DNA from: Bathymodiolus brooksi
Taxonomy: Eukaryota > Mollusca > Bivalvia > Mytilida > Modiolidae
NCBI GenBank assembly: GCA_963680875.1
Contig: OY804579.1
Span: 28,753,804-28,817,803 of the forward strand
Reading direction: 5' to 3'
DNA: 64,000 bases
Of the stretch, positions 11,653-23,545 are shown in pieces. The position numbers and the translations under genes were made by a program. Every line of letters begins with the position of its first letter. Position 1 is the first letter of the stretch. The notes below the pieces were generated by a model that made no database searches, was not told the DNA's origin, and worked only from the letters and a program-made list of their open reading frames with translations.

Positions 11653-13101
11653 AACTTGAGTAGTGTTTCTCAGAATGTTTTGAAATTTTATCAGCAGCTT
11701 ACCGGTGAAGAGAGGAGGATCCCTTTCATTTGTGATGATTTTCACTTTTGCCGTTCCAGAGTTATTGGACTTGATATGACGGAAAATCGGATTTTTACCC
11801 TATGTTGTATGATAACTTGAGTAGTGTTTCTCAGAATGTTTTGAAATTTTATCAGAAGCTTACTGGTGAAGAGAGGAGGATCCCTTTCATTTTTGATGAT
11901 TTTCACTTTTGCCGTTCCAGAGTTATTGGACTTGATATGACGGAAAATCGGATTTTTACCCTATGTCGTATGATAACTTGAGTAGTGTTTCTCAGAATGT
12001 TTTGAAATTTTATCAGCAGCTTACTGATGAAGAGAGGAGGATCCCTTTCATTTTGGACGATTTTCACTATTGCCGTTCCAGAGTTATTGGACTTGATATG
12101 ATGGAAAATCGGATTTGTACCCTATGTTGTATGATAACTTGAGTAGTGTTTCTCAGAATGTTTTGAAATTTTATCAGCAGCTTACTGGTGAGGAGAGGAG
12201 GATCCCTTTCAATTTTGATGATTTTCACTTTTGCCGTTTTAGAGTTATTGGGCTTGATATGACGAAAATAGGATTTTTACTCTATGTCGTATGATAACTT
12301 GAGTAGTGTTTCTCAGAATGTTTTGAAATTTTATCAGCAGCTTACCGGTGGAGAGAGGAGGATCTCTTTCATTTTTGACGATTTTCACTTTTGCCGTTCC
12401 AGAGTTATTGGACTTGATATGACGGAAAATCGGATTTTTACTCTATGTCGTATGATAACTTGAGTAGTGTTTCTCAGAATGTTTTGAAATTTTTATCAGC
12501 AGCTTATTGATGAAGAGAGGAGGATCCCTTTAATTGTTGACGATTTTCACTTTTGCCGTTCCAGAGTTATTGGACTTGATATGACGGAAAATAGGATTTT
12601 TACTCTATGTCGTATGATAACTTGAGTAGTGTTTCTCAGAATGTTTTGAAATTTTATCAGCAGCTTACCGGTGGAGAGAGGAGGATCTCTTTCATTTTTG
12701 ACGATTTTCACTTTTGCCGTTCCAGAGTTATTGGACTTGATATGACGGAAAATAGGATGTTTACCCTATGTCGTATGATAACTTGAGTAGTGTTTCTCAG
12801 AATGTTTTGAAATTTTATCAGCAGCTTATTGATGAAGAGAGGAGGATCCCTTTAATTGTTGACGATTTTCACTTTTGCCGTTCCAGAGTTATTGGACTTG
12901 ATATGACGGAAAATAGGATTTTTACCCTATGTCGTATGATAACTTGAGTAGTGTTTCTCAGAATGTTTTGAAATTTTATCAGCAGCTTACCGGTGGAGAG
13001 AGGAGGATCTCTTTCATTTTTGACGATTTTCACTTTTGCCGTTCCAGAGTTATTGGACTTGATATGACAGAAAATAGGATGTTTACCCTATGTCGTATGA
13101 T
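11653..13101 (+). repeat. Block D-E-F*-G-H'-I'-J-I-J
   Basis: Nine monomers. F* (11975-12135) has CACTATTGCCG instead of CACTTTTGCCG. H' has TATCAGCAG and ends ACTC. I' (12457-12618) has an inserted T (AAATTTTTATC) and is 162 bp. D-E-F*-G-H'-I'-J is the core that becomes dominant to the right of 39120, so this is a lone early copy of it in the left part. The J at 12941 carries GACAGAAAAT. Confidence 0.92.
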
Positions 13102-14224
13102 AACTTGAGTAGTGTTTCTCAGAATGTTTTGAAATTTTATCAGCAGCTTACTGGTGAGGAGAGGAGGATCCCTTTAATTTTTGACGATTTTCACTTTTGC
13201 CGTTCCAGAGTTATTGGACTTGATATGACGGAAAATAGGATTTTTACTCTATGTCGTATGATAACTTGAGTAGTGTTTCTCAGAATGTTTTGAAATTTTA
13301 TCAGCACCTTACCGGTGGAGAGAGAAGGATCTCTTTCATTTTTGACGATTTTCACTTTTGCCGTTCCAGAGTTATTGGACTTGATATGACGGAAAATAGG
13401 ATGTTTACCCTATGTCGTATGATAACTTGAGTAGTGTTTCTCAGAATGTTTTGAAATTTTATCAGCAGCTTACTGGTGAGGAGAGGAGGATCCCTTTCAT
13501 TTTTGACGATTTTCACTTTTGCCGTTCCAGAGTTATTGGACTTGATATGACGGAAAATCGGATTGTTACCCTATGTTGTATGATAACTTGAGTAGTGTTT
13601 CTCAGAATGTTTTGAAATTTTATCAGCAGCTTACTGATGAAGAGAGGAGGATCCCTTTCATTTTTGATGATTTTCACTTTTGCCGTTTTAGAGTTATTGG
13701 GCTTGATATGACGAAAATAGGATTTTTACTCTATGTCGTATGATAACTTGAGTAGTGTTTCTCAGAATGTTTTGAAATTTTATCAGCAGCTTACCGGTGG
13801 AGAGAGGAGGATCTCTTTCATTTTTGACAATTTTCACTTCTGCCGTTCCAGAGTTATTGGACTTGATATGACGGAAAATCGGATTTTTACCCTATGTTGT
13901 ATAACTTGAGTAGTGTTTCTCAGAATGTTTTGAAATTTTATCAGCAGCTTACAGATGAGGGGAGGAGGATCCCTTTCATTTTTGACGATTTTCACTTTTG
14001 CCGTTCCAGAGTTATTGGACTTGATATGACGGAAAATCGGATTTTTACTCTATGTCGTATGATAACTTGAGTAGTGTTTCTCAGAATGTTTTGAAATTTT
14101 ATCAGCAGCTTATTGATGAAGAGAGGAGGATCCCTTTAATTTTTGATGATTTTCACTTTTGCCGTTCCAGAGTTATTGGACTTGATATGACGGAAAATAG
14201 GATTTTTACTCTATGTCGTATGAT
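13102..14224 (+). repeat. Block K/T-U-K-B'-R-S-T
   Basis: Starts with a K/T hybrid (13102-13262: ACTGGTGAGGAG left half, TAATTTTTGACG and AGGATTTTTACTC right half). The U copy has a private change GAGAGAAGG (A at 13325) shared only with 35167, exactly 21842 bp away. Together with the next block this is duplicated at 34944. Confidence 0.9.
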
Positions 14225-15832
14225 AACTTGAGTAGTGTTTCTCAGAATGTTTTGAAATTTTATCAGCACCTTACCGGTGGAGAGAGGAGGATCTCTTTCA
14301 TTTTTGACGATTTTCACTTTTGCCGTTCCAGAGTTATTGGACTTGATATGACGGAAAATAGGATGTTTACCCTATGTCGTATGATAACTTGAGTAGTGTT
14401 TCTCAGAATGTTTTGAAATTTTATCAGCAGCTTACTGGTGAGGAGAGGAGGTTCCCTTTCATTTTTGACGATTTTCACTTTTGCCGTTCCAGAGTTATTG
14501 GACTTGATATGACGGAAAATAGGATGTTTACCCTATGTCGTATGATAACTTGAGTAGTGTTTCTCAGAATGTTTTGAAATTTTATCAGCAGCTTACTGGT
14601 GAAGAGAGGAGGATCCCTTTCATTTTTGACGATTTTCACTTTTGCCGTTCCAGAGTTATTGGACTTGATATGACGGAAAATCGGATTGTTACCCTATGTT
14701 GTATGATAACTTGAGCAGTGTTTCTCAGAATGTTTTGAAATTTTATCAGCAGCTTACTGGTGAAGAGAGGAGGATCCCTTTCATTTTTGATGATTTTCAC
14801 TTTTGCCGTTCCAGAGTTATTGGACTTGATATGACGGAAAATCGGACTTTTACCCTATGTCGTATGATAACTTGAGTAGTGTTTCTCAGAATGTTTTGAA
14901 ATTTTATCAGCAGCTTACTGATGAAGCGAGGAGGATCCCTTTCATTTTTGATGATTTTCACTTTTGCCGTTTTAGAGTTATTGGGCTTGATATGACGAAA
15001 ATAGGATTTTTACTCTATGTCGTATGATAACTTGAGTAGTGTTTCTCAGAATGTTTTGAAATTTTATCAGCAGCTTATTGATGAAGAGAGGAGGATCCCT
15101 TTAATTTTTGACGATTTTCACTTTTGCCGTTCCAGAGTTATTGGACTTGATATGACGGAAAATAGGATGTTTACCCTATGTCGTATGATAACTTGAGTAG
15201 TGTTTCTCAGAATGTTTTGAAATTTTATCAGCAGCTTACCGGTGAAGAGAGGAGGATCCCTTTCATTTGTGATGATTTTCACTTTTGCCGTTCCAGAGTT
15301 ATTGGACTTGATATGACGGAAAATCGGATTTTTACCCTATGTTGTATGATAACTTGAGTAGTGTTTCTCAGAATGTTTTGAAATTTTATCAGAAGCTTAC
15401 TGGTGAAGAGAGGAGGATCCCTTTCATTTTTGATGATTTTCACTTTTGCCGTTCCAGAGTTATTGGACTTGATATGACGGAAAATCGGATTTTTACCCTA
15501 TGTCGTATGATAACTTGAGTAGTGTTTCTCAGAATGTTTTGAAATTTTATCAGCAGCTTACTGATGAAGAGAGGAGGATCCCTTTCATTTTGGACGATTT
15601 TCACTTTTGCCGTTCCAGAGTTATTGGACTTGATATGATGGAAAATCGGATTTGTACCCTATGTTGTATGATAACTTGAGTAGTGTTTCTCAGAATGTTT
15701 TGAAATTTTATCAGCAGCTTACTGGTGAGGAGAGGAGGATCCCTTTCAATTTTGATGATTTTCACTTTTGCCGTTTTAGAGTTATTGGGCTTGATATGAC
15801 GAAAATAGGATTTTTACTCTATGTCGTATGAT
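14225..15832 (+). repeat. Ten-monomer block U-V-W-A-B-C-D-E-F-G, copy 1 (1608 bp)
   Basis: Ten monomers whose B unit has GAAGCG (C at 14927). The block is followed immediately by a second copy. The unusual junction is G followed by U at 15832/15833, since G is otherwise followed by H, or by M' at 55891. Confidence 0.93.
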
Positions 15833-17440
15833 AACTTGAGTAGTGTTTCTCAGAATGTTTTGAAATTTTATCAGCACCTTACCGGTGGAGAGAGGAGGAT
15901 CTCTTTCATTTTTGACGATTTTCACTTTTGCCGTTCCAGAGTTATTGGACTTGATATGACGGAAAATAGGATGTTTACCCTATGTCGTATGATAACTTGA
16001 GTAGTGTTTCTCAGAATGTTTTGAAATTTTATCAGCAGCTTACTGGTGAGGAGAGGAGGTTCCCTTTCATTTTTGACGATTTTCACTTTTGCCGTTCCAG
16101 AGTTATTGGACTTGATATGACGGAAAATAGGATGTTTACCCTATGTCGTATGATAACTTGAGTAGTGTTTCTCAGAATGTTTTGAAATTTTATCAGCAGC
16201 TTACTGGTGAAGAGAGGAGGATCCCTTTCATTTTTGACGATTTTCACTTTTGCCGTTCCAGAGTTATTGGACTTGATATGACGGAAAATCGGATTGTTAC
16301 CCTATGTTGTATGATAACTTGAGCAGTGTTTCTCAGAATGTTTTGAAATTTTATCAGCAGCTTACTGGTGAAGAGAGGAGGATCCCTTTCATTTTTGATG
16401 ATTTTCACTTTTGCCGTTCCAGAGTTATTGGACTTGATATGACGGAAAATCGGACTTTTACCCTATGTCGTATGATAACTTGAGTAGTGTTTCTCAGAAT
16501 GTTTTGAAATTTTATCAGCAGCTTACTGATGAAGCGAGGAGGATCCCTTTCATTTTTGATGATTTTCACTTTTGCCGTTTTAGAGTTATTGGGCTTGATA
16601 TGACGAAAATAGGATTTTTACTCTATGTCGTATGATAACTTGAGTAGTGTTTCTCAGAATGTTTTGAAATTTTATCAGCAGCTTATTGATGAAGAGAGGA
16701 GGATCCCTTTAATTTTTGACGATTTTCACTTTTGCCGTTCCAGAGTTATTGGACTTGATATGACGGAAAATAGGATGTTTACCCTATGTCGTATGATAAC
16801 TTGAGTAGTGTTTCTCAGAATGTTTTGAAATTTTATCAGCAGCTTACCGGTGAAGAGAGGAGGATCCCTTTCATTTGTGATGATTTTCACTTTTGCCGTT
16901 CCAGAGTTATTGGACTTGATATGACGGAAAATCGGATTTTTACCCTATGTTGTATGATAACTTGAGTAGTGTTTCTCAGAATGTTTTGAAATTTTATCAG
17001 AAGCTTACTGGTGAAGAGAGGAGGATCCCTTTCATTTTTGATGATTTTCACTTTTGCCGTTCCAGAGTTATTGGACTTGATATGACGGAAAATCGGATTT
17101 TTACCCTATGTCGTATGATAACTTGAGTAGTGTTTCTCAGAATGTTTTGAAATTTTATCAGCAGCTTACTGATGAAGAGAGGAGGATCCCTTTCATTTTG
17201 GACGATTTTCACTTTTGCCGTTCCAGAGTTATTGGACTTGATATGATGGAAAATCGGATTTGTACCCTATGTTGTATGATAACTTGAGTAGTGTTTCTCA
17301 GAATGTTTTGAAATTTTATCAGCAGCTTACTGGTGAGGAGAGGAGGATCCCTTTCAATTTTGATGATTTTCACTTTTGCCGTTTTAGAGTTATTGGGCTT
17401 GATATGACGAAAATAGGATTTTTACTCTATGTCGTATGAT
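15833..17440 (+). repeat. Ten-monomer block U-V-W-A-B-C-D-E-F-G, copy 2 (1608 bp)
   Basis: Same ten monomers with the same GAAGCG mark (C at 16535). It is followed by H as expected. The corresponding region at 36067-37674 has only one copy, so this is a local tandem duplication or the other copy lost one. Confidence 0.93.
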
Positions 17441-18405
17441 AACTTGAGTAGTGTTTCTCAGAATGTTTTGAAATTTAACAGCAGCTTACCGGTGGAGAGA
17501 GGAGGATCTCTTTCATTTTTGACGATTTTCACTTTTGCCGTTCCAGAGTTATTGGACTTGATATGACGGAAAATCGGATTTTTACCCTATGTCGTATGAT
17601 AACTTGAGTAGTGTTTCTCAGAATGTTTTGAAATTTTATCAGCAGCTTATTGATGAAGAGAGGAGGATCCCTTTAATTGTTGACGATTTTCACTTTTGCC
17701 GTTCCAGAGTTATTGGACTTGATATGACGGAAAATAGGATTTTTACCCTATGTCGTATGATAACTTGAGTAGTGTTTCTCAGAATGTTTTGAAATTTTAT
17801 CAGCAGCTTACCGGTGGAGAGAGGAGGATCTCTTTCATTTTTGACGATTTTCACTTTTGCCGTTCCAGAGTTATTGGACTTGATATGACGGAAAATAGGA
17901 TGTTTACCCTATGTCGTATGATAACTTGAGTAGTGTTTCTCAGAATGTTTTGAAATTTTATCAGCAGCTTACTGGTGAGGAGAGGAGGATCCCTTTCATT
18001 TTTGACGATTTTCACTTTTGCCGTTCCAGAGTTATTGGACTTGATATGACGGAAAATCGGATTGTTACCCTATGTTGTATGATAACTTGAGCAGTGTTTC
18101 TCAGAATGTTTTGAAATTTTATCAGCAGCTTACCGGTGAGGAGAGGAGGATCCCTTTCATTTTTGACGATTTTCACTTTTGCCGTTCCAGAGTTATTGGA
18201 CTTGATATGACGGAAAATCGGATTGTTACCCTATGTTGTATGATAACTTGAGTAGTGTTTCTCAGAATGTTTTGAAATTTTATCAGCAGCTTACTGATGA
18301 AGAGAGGAGGATCCCTTTCATTTTGGACGATTTTCACTTTTGCCGTTCCAGAGTTATTGGACTTGATATGACGGAAAATCGGATTGTTACCCTATGTTGT
18401 ATGAT
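17441..18405 (+). repeat. Fragment H-I-J-K-O-(P/W hybrid)
   Basis: H has the AACAGCAG form. O starts GAGCAG. The last unit (18245-18405) joins a P left half (CATTTTGGACG) to a GATTGTTACCC right end and leads into A, as W does. Confidence 0.88.
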
Positions 18406-20172
18406 AACTTGAGCAGTGTTTCTCAGAATGTTTTGAAATTTTATCAGCAGCTTACTGGTGAAGAGAGGAGGATCCCTTTCATTTTTGATGATTTTCACTT
18501 TTGCCGTTCCAGAGTTATTGGACTTGATATGACGGAAAATCGGACTTTTACCCTATGTCGTATGATAACTTGAGTAGTGTTTCTCAGAATGTTTTGAAAT
18601 TTTATCAGCAGCTTACTGATGAAGAGAGGAGGATCCCTTTCATTTTTGATGATTTTCACTTTTGCCGTTTTAGAGTTATTGGGCTTGATATGACGAAAAT
18701 AGGATTTTTACTCTATGTCGTATGATAACTTGAGTAGTGTTTCTCAGAATGTTTTGAAATTTTATCAGCAGCTTATTGATGAAGAGAGGAGGATCCCTTT
18801 AATTTTTGACGATTTTCACTTTTGCCGTTCCAGAGTTATTGGACTTGATATGACGGAAAATAGGATGTTTACCCTATGTCGTATGATAACTTGAGTAGTG
18901 TTTCTCAGAATGTTTTGAAATTTTATCAGCAGCTTACCGGTGAAGAGAGGAGGATCCCTTTCATTTGTGATGATTTTCACTTTTGCCGTTCCAGAGTTAT
19001 TGGACTTGATATGACGGAAAATCGGATTTTTACCCTATGTTGTATGATAACTTGAGTAGTGTTTCTCAGAATGTTTTGAAATTTTATCAGAAGCTTACTG
19101 GTGAAGAGAGGAGGATCCCTTTCATTTTTGATGATTTTCACTTTTGCCGTTCCAGAGTTATTGGACTTGATATGACGGAAAATCGGATTTTTACCCTATG
19201 TCGTATGATAACTTGAGTAGTGTTTCTCAGAATGTTTTGAAATTTTATCAGCAGCTTACTGATGAAGAGAGGAGGATCCCTTTCATTTTGGACGATTTTC
19301 ACTTTTGCCGTTCCAGAGTTATTGGACTTGATATGATGGAAAATCGGATTTGTACCCTATGTTGTATGATAACTTGAGTAGTGTTTCTCAGAATGTTTTG
19401 AAATTTTATCGGCAGCTTATTGATGAAGAGAGGAGGATCCCTTTAATTTTTGACGATTTTCACTTTTGCCGTTCCAGAGTTATTGGACTTGATATGACGG
19501 AAAATAGGATTTTTACCCTATGTCGTATGATAACTTGAGTAGTGTTTCTCAGAATGTTTTGAAATTTTATCGGCAGCTTATTGATGAAGAGAGGAGGATC
19601 CCTTTAATTTTTGACGATTTTCACTTTTGCCGTTCCAGAGTTATTGGACTTGATATGACAGAAAATCGGATTTTTACCCTATGTTGTATAACTTGAGTAG
19701 TGTTTCTCAGAATGTTTTGAAATTTTATCAGCAGCTTACAGATGAGGAGAGGAGGATCCCTTTCATTTTTGACGATTTTCACTTTTACCGTTCCAGAGTT
19801 ATTGGACTTGATATGACGGAAAATCGGATTTTTACCCTATGTCGTATGATAACTTGAGTAGTGTTTCTCAGAATGTTTTGAAATTTTATCGGCAGCTTAT
19901 TGATGAAGAGAGGAGGATCCCTTTAATTTTTGACGATTTTCACTTTTGCCGTTCCAGAGTTATTGGACTTGATATGACGGAAAATAGGATTTTTACTCTA
20001 TGTCGTATGATAACTTGAGTAGTGTTTCTCAGAATGTTTTGAAATTTTATCAGCAGCTTACCGGTGAGGAGAGGAGGATCCCTTTCATTTTTGACGATTT
20101 TCACTTTTGCCGTTCCAGAGTTATTGGACTTGATATGACGGAAAATCGGATTGTTACCCTATGTTGTATGAT
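18406..20172 (+). repeat. Fragment A-B-C-D-E-F-N'-L-M-N-O
   Basis: Same eleven monomers as 1537-3303, offset 16869 bp throughout. The shared extra N' unit (19371-19531) between F and L shows common descent of the two segments. Confidence 0.9.
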
Positions 20173-20655
20173 AACTTGAGTAGTGTTTCTCAGAATGTTT
20201 TGAAATTTTATCAGCAGCTTACTGATGAAGAGAGGAGGATCCCTTTCATTTTGGACGATTTTCACTTTTGCCGTTCCAGAGTTATTGGACTTGATATGAC
20301 GGAAAATCGGATTGTTACCCTATGTTGTATGATAACTTGAGCAGTGTTTCTCAGAATGTTTTGAAATTTTATCAGCAGCTTACCGGTGAGGAGAGGAGGA
20401 TCCCTTTCATTTTTGACGATTTTCACTTTTGCCGTTCCAGAGTTATTGGACTTGATATGACGGAAAATCGGATTGTTACCCTATGTTGTATGATAACTTG
20501 AGTAGTGTTTCTCAGAATGTTTTGAAATTTTATCAGCAGCTTACTGATGAAGAGAGGAGGATCCCTTTCATTTTGGACGATTTTCACTTTCGCCGTTCCA
20601 GAGTTATTGGACTTGATATGACGGAAAATCGGATTGTTACCCTATGTTGTATGAT
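20173..20655 (+). repeat. Local repeat (P/W)-O-(P/W)
   Basis: A P/W hybrid (20173-20333), an O starting GAGCAG (20334-20494) and a second P/W hybrid (20495-20655). The last has a private change CTTTCGCCG (C at 20591). This reads as a two-monomer tandem duplication of O-P/W. Confidence 0.85.
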
Positions 20656-21781
20656 AACTTGAGCAGTGTTTCTCAGAATGTTTTGAAATTTTATCAGCAG
20701 CTTACTGGTGAAGAGAGGAGGATCCCTTTCATTTTTGATGATTTTCACTTTTGCCGTTCCAGAGTTATTGGACTTGATATGACGGAAAATCGGACTTTTA
20801 CCCTATGTCGTATGATAACTTGAGTAGTGTTTCTCAGAATGTTTTGAAATTTTATCAGCAGCTTATTGATGAAGAGAGGAGGATCCCTTTAATTTTTGAC
20901 GATTTTCACTTTTGCCGTTTTAGAGTTATTGGGCTTGATATGACGAAAATAGGATTTTTACTCTATGTCGTATGATAACTTGAGTAGTGTTTCTCAGAAT
21001 GTTTTGAAATTTTATCAGCAGCTTATTGATGAAGAGAGGAGGATCCCTTTAATTTTTGACGATTTTCACTTTTGCCGTTCCAGAGTTATTGGACTTGATA
21101 TGACGGAAAATAGGATGTTTACCCTATGTCGTATGATAACTTGAGTAGTGTTTCTCAGAATGTTTTGAAATTTTATCAGCAGCTTACCGGTGAAGAGAGG
21201 AGGATCCCTTTCATTTGTGATGATTTTCACTTTTGCCGTTCCAGAGTTATTGGACTTGATATGACGGAAAATCGGATTTTTACCCTATGTTGTATGATAA
21301 CTTGAGTAGTGTTTCTCAGAATGTTTTGAAATTTTATCAGAAGCTTACTGGTGAAGAGAGGAGGATCCCTTTCATTTTTGATGATTTTCACTTTTGCCGT
21401 TCCAGAGTTATTGGACTTGATATGACGGAAAATCGGATTTTTACCCTATGTCGTATGATAACTTGAGTAGTGTTTCTCAGAATGTTTTGAAATTTTATCA
21501 GCAGCTTACTGATGAAGAGAGGAGGATCCCTTTCATTTTGGACGATTTTCACTTTTGCCGTTCCAGAGTTATTGGACTTGATATGATGGAAAATCGGATT
21601 TGTACCCTATGTTGTATGATAACTTGAGTAGTGTTTCTCAGAATGTTTTGAAATTTTATCGGCAGCTTATTGATGAAGAGAGGAGGATCCCTTTAATTTT
21701 TGACGATTTTCACTTTTGCCGTTCCAGAGTTATTGGACTTGATATGACGGAAAATAGGATTTTTACCCTATGTCGTATGAT
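20656..21781 (+). repeat. Fragment A-(C/B hybrid)-C-D-E-F-N'
   Basis: Seven monomers. The second unit (20817-20976) has an ATTGATGAAGAG, TAATTTTTGACG left half on the 160-bp right half, a combination seen once in the window. The F-N'-L junction follows, as at 2501 and 19370. Confidence 0.9.
20817..20976 (+). repeat. Unique hybrid monomer C (or N)/B
   Basis: CAGCAG, ATTGATGAAGAG and TAATTTTTGACG are type C marks. GTTTTAGAG, GGGCTTGAT and GACGAAAATAGG are the B right half. The unit occupies the normal B position between A and C, so a short conversion of the B left half by neighbouring C explains it better than a deletion. Confidence 0.88.
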
Positions 21782-23545
21782 AACTTGAGTAGTGTTTCTC
21801 AGAATGTTTTGAAATTTTATCGGCAGCTTATTGATGAAGAGAGGAGGATCCCTTTAATTTTTGACGATTTTCACTTTTGCCGTTCCAGAGTTATTGGACT
21901 TGATATGACAGAAAATCGGATTTTTACCCTATGTTGTATAACTTGAGTAGTGTTTCTCAGAATGTTTTGAAATTTTATCAGCAGCTTACCGGTGAGGAGA
22001 GGAGGATCCCTTTCATTTTTGACGATTTTCACTTTTGCCGTTCCAGAGTTATTGGACTTGATATGACGGAAAATCGGATTGTTACCCTATGTTGTATGAT
22101 AACTTGAGTAGTGTTTCTCAGAATGTTTTGAAATTTTATCAGCAGCTTACTGATGAAGAGAGGAGGATCCCTTTCATTTTGGACGATTTTCACTTTTGCC
22201 GTTCCAGAGTTATTGGACTTGATATGACGGAAAATCGGATTTTTACCCTATGTTGTATGATAACTTGAGTAGTGTTTCTCAGAATGTTTTGAAATTTTAT
22301 CAGCAACTTACTGGTGAAGAGAGGAGGATCCCTTTCATTTTTGATGATTTTCACTTTTGCCGTTTTAGAGTTATTGGGCTTGATATGACGAAAATAGGAT
22401 TTTTACTCTATGTCGTATGATAACTTGAGTAGTGTTTCTCAGAATGTTTTGAAATTTTATCAGCAGCTTACCGGTGGAGAGAGGAGGATCTCTTTCATTT
22501 TTGACAATTTTCACTTCTGCCGTTCCAGAGTTATTGGACTTGATATGACGGAAAATCGGATTTTTACCCTATGTTGTATAACTTGAGTAGTGTTTCTCAG
22601 AATGTTTTGAAATTTTATCAGCAGCTTACAGATGAGGGGAGGAGGATCCCTTTCATTTTTGACGATTTTCACTTTTGCCGTTCCAGAGTTATTGGACTTG
22701 ATATGACGGAAAATCGGATTTTTACTCTATGTCGTATGATAACTTGAGTAGTGTTTCTCAGAATGTTTTGAAATTTTATCAGCAGCTTATTGATGAAGAG
22801 AGGAGGATCCCTTTAATTTTTGATGATTTTCACTTTTGCCGTTCCAGAGTTATTGGACTTGATATGACGGAAAATAGGATTTTTACTCTATGTCGTATGA
22901 TAACTTGAGTAGTGTTTCTCAGAATGTTTTGAAATTTTATCAGCACCTTACCGGTGGAGAGAGGAGGATCTCTTTCATTTTTGACGATTTTCACTTTTGC
23001 CGTTCCAGAGTTATTGGACTTGATATGACGGAAAATAGGATGTTTACCCTATGTCGTATGATAACTTGAGTAGTGTTTCTCAGAATGTTTTGAAATTTTA
23101 TCAGCAGCTTACTGGTGAGGAGAGGAGGTTCCCTTTCATTTTTGACGATTTTCACTTTTGCCGTTCCAGAGTTATTGGACTTGATATGACGGAAAATAGG
23201 ATGTTTACCCTATGTCGTATGATAACTTGAGTAGTGTTTCTCAGAATGTTTTGAAATTTTATCAGCAGCTTACTGGTGAAGAGAGGAGGATCCCTTTCAT
23301 TTTTGACGATTTTCACTTTTGCCGTTCCAGAGTTATTGGACTTGATATGACGGAAAATCGGATTGTTACCCTATGTTGTATGATAACTTGAGCAGTGTTT
23401 CTCAGAATGTTTTGAAATTTTATCAGCAGCTTACTGGTGAAGAGAGGAGGATCCCTTTCATTTTTGATGATTTTCACTTTTGCCGTTCCAGAGTTATTGG
23501 ACTTGATATGACGGAAAATCGGACTTTTACCCTATGTCGTATGAT
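21782..23545 (+). repeat. 11-monomer HOR derivative L-O-P-Q-R-S-T-U-V-W-A
   Basis: The 18-mer order with M and N missing after L and B to F missing after A. First unit of the clean HOR domain that extends to 34301. Confidence 0.92.
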
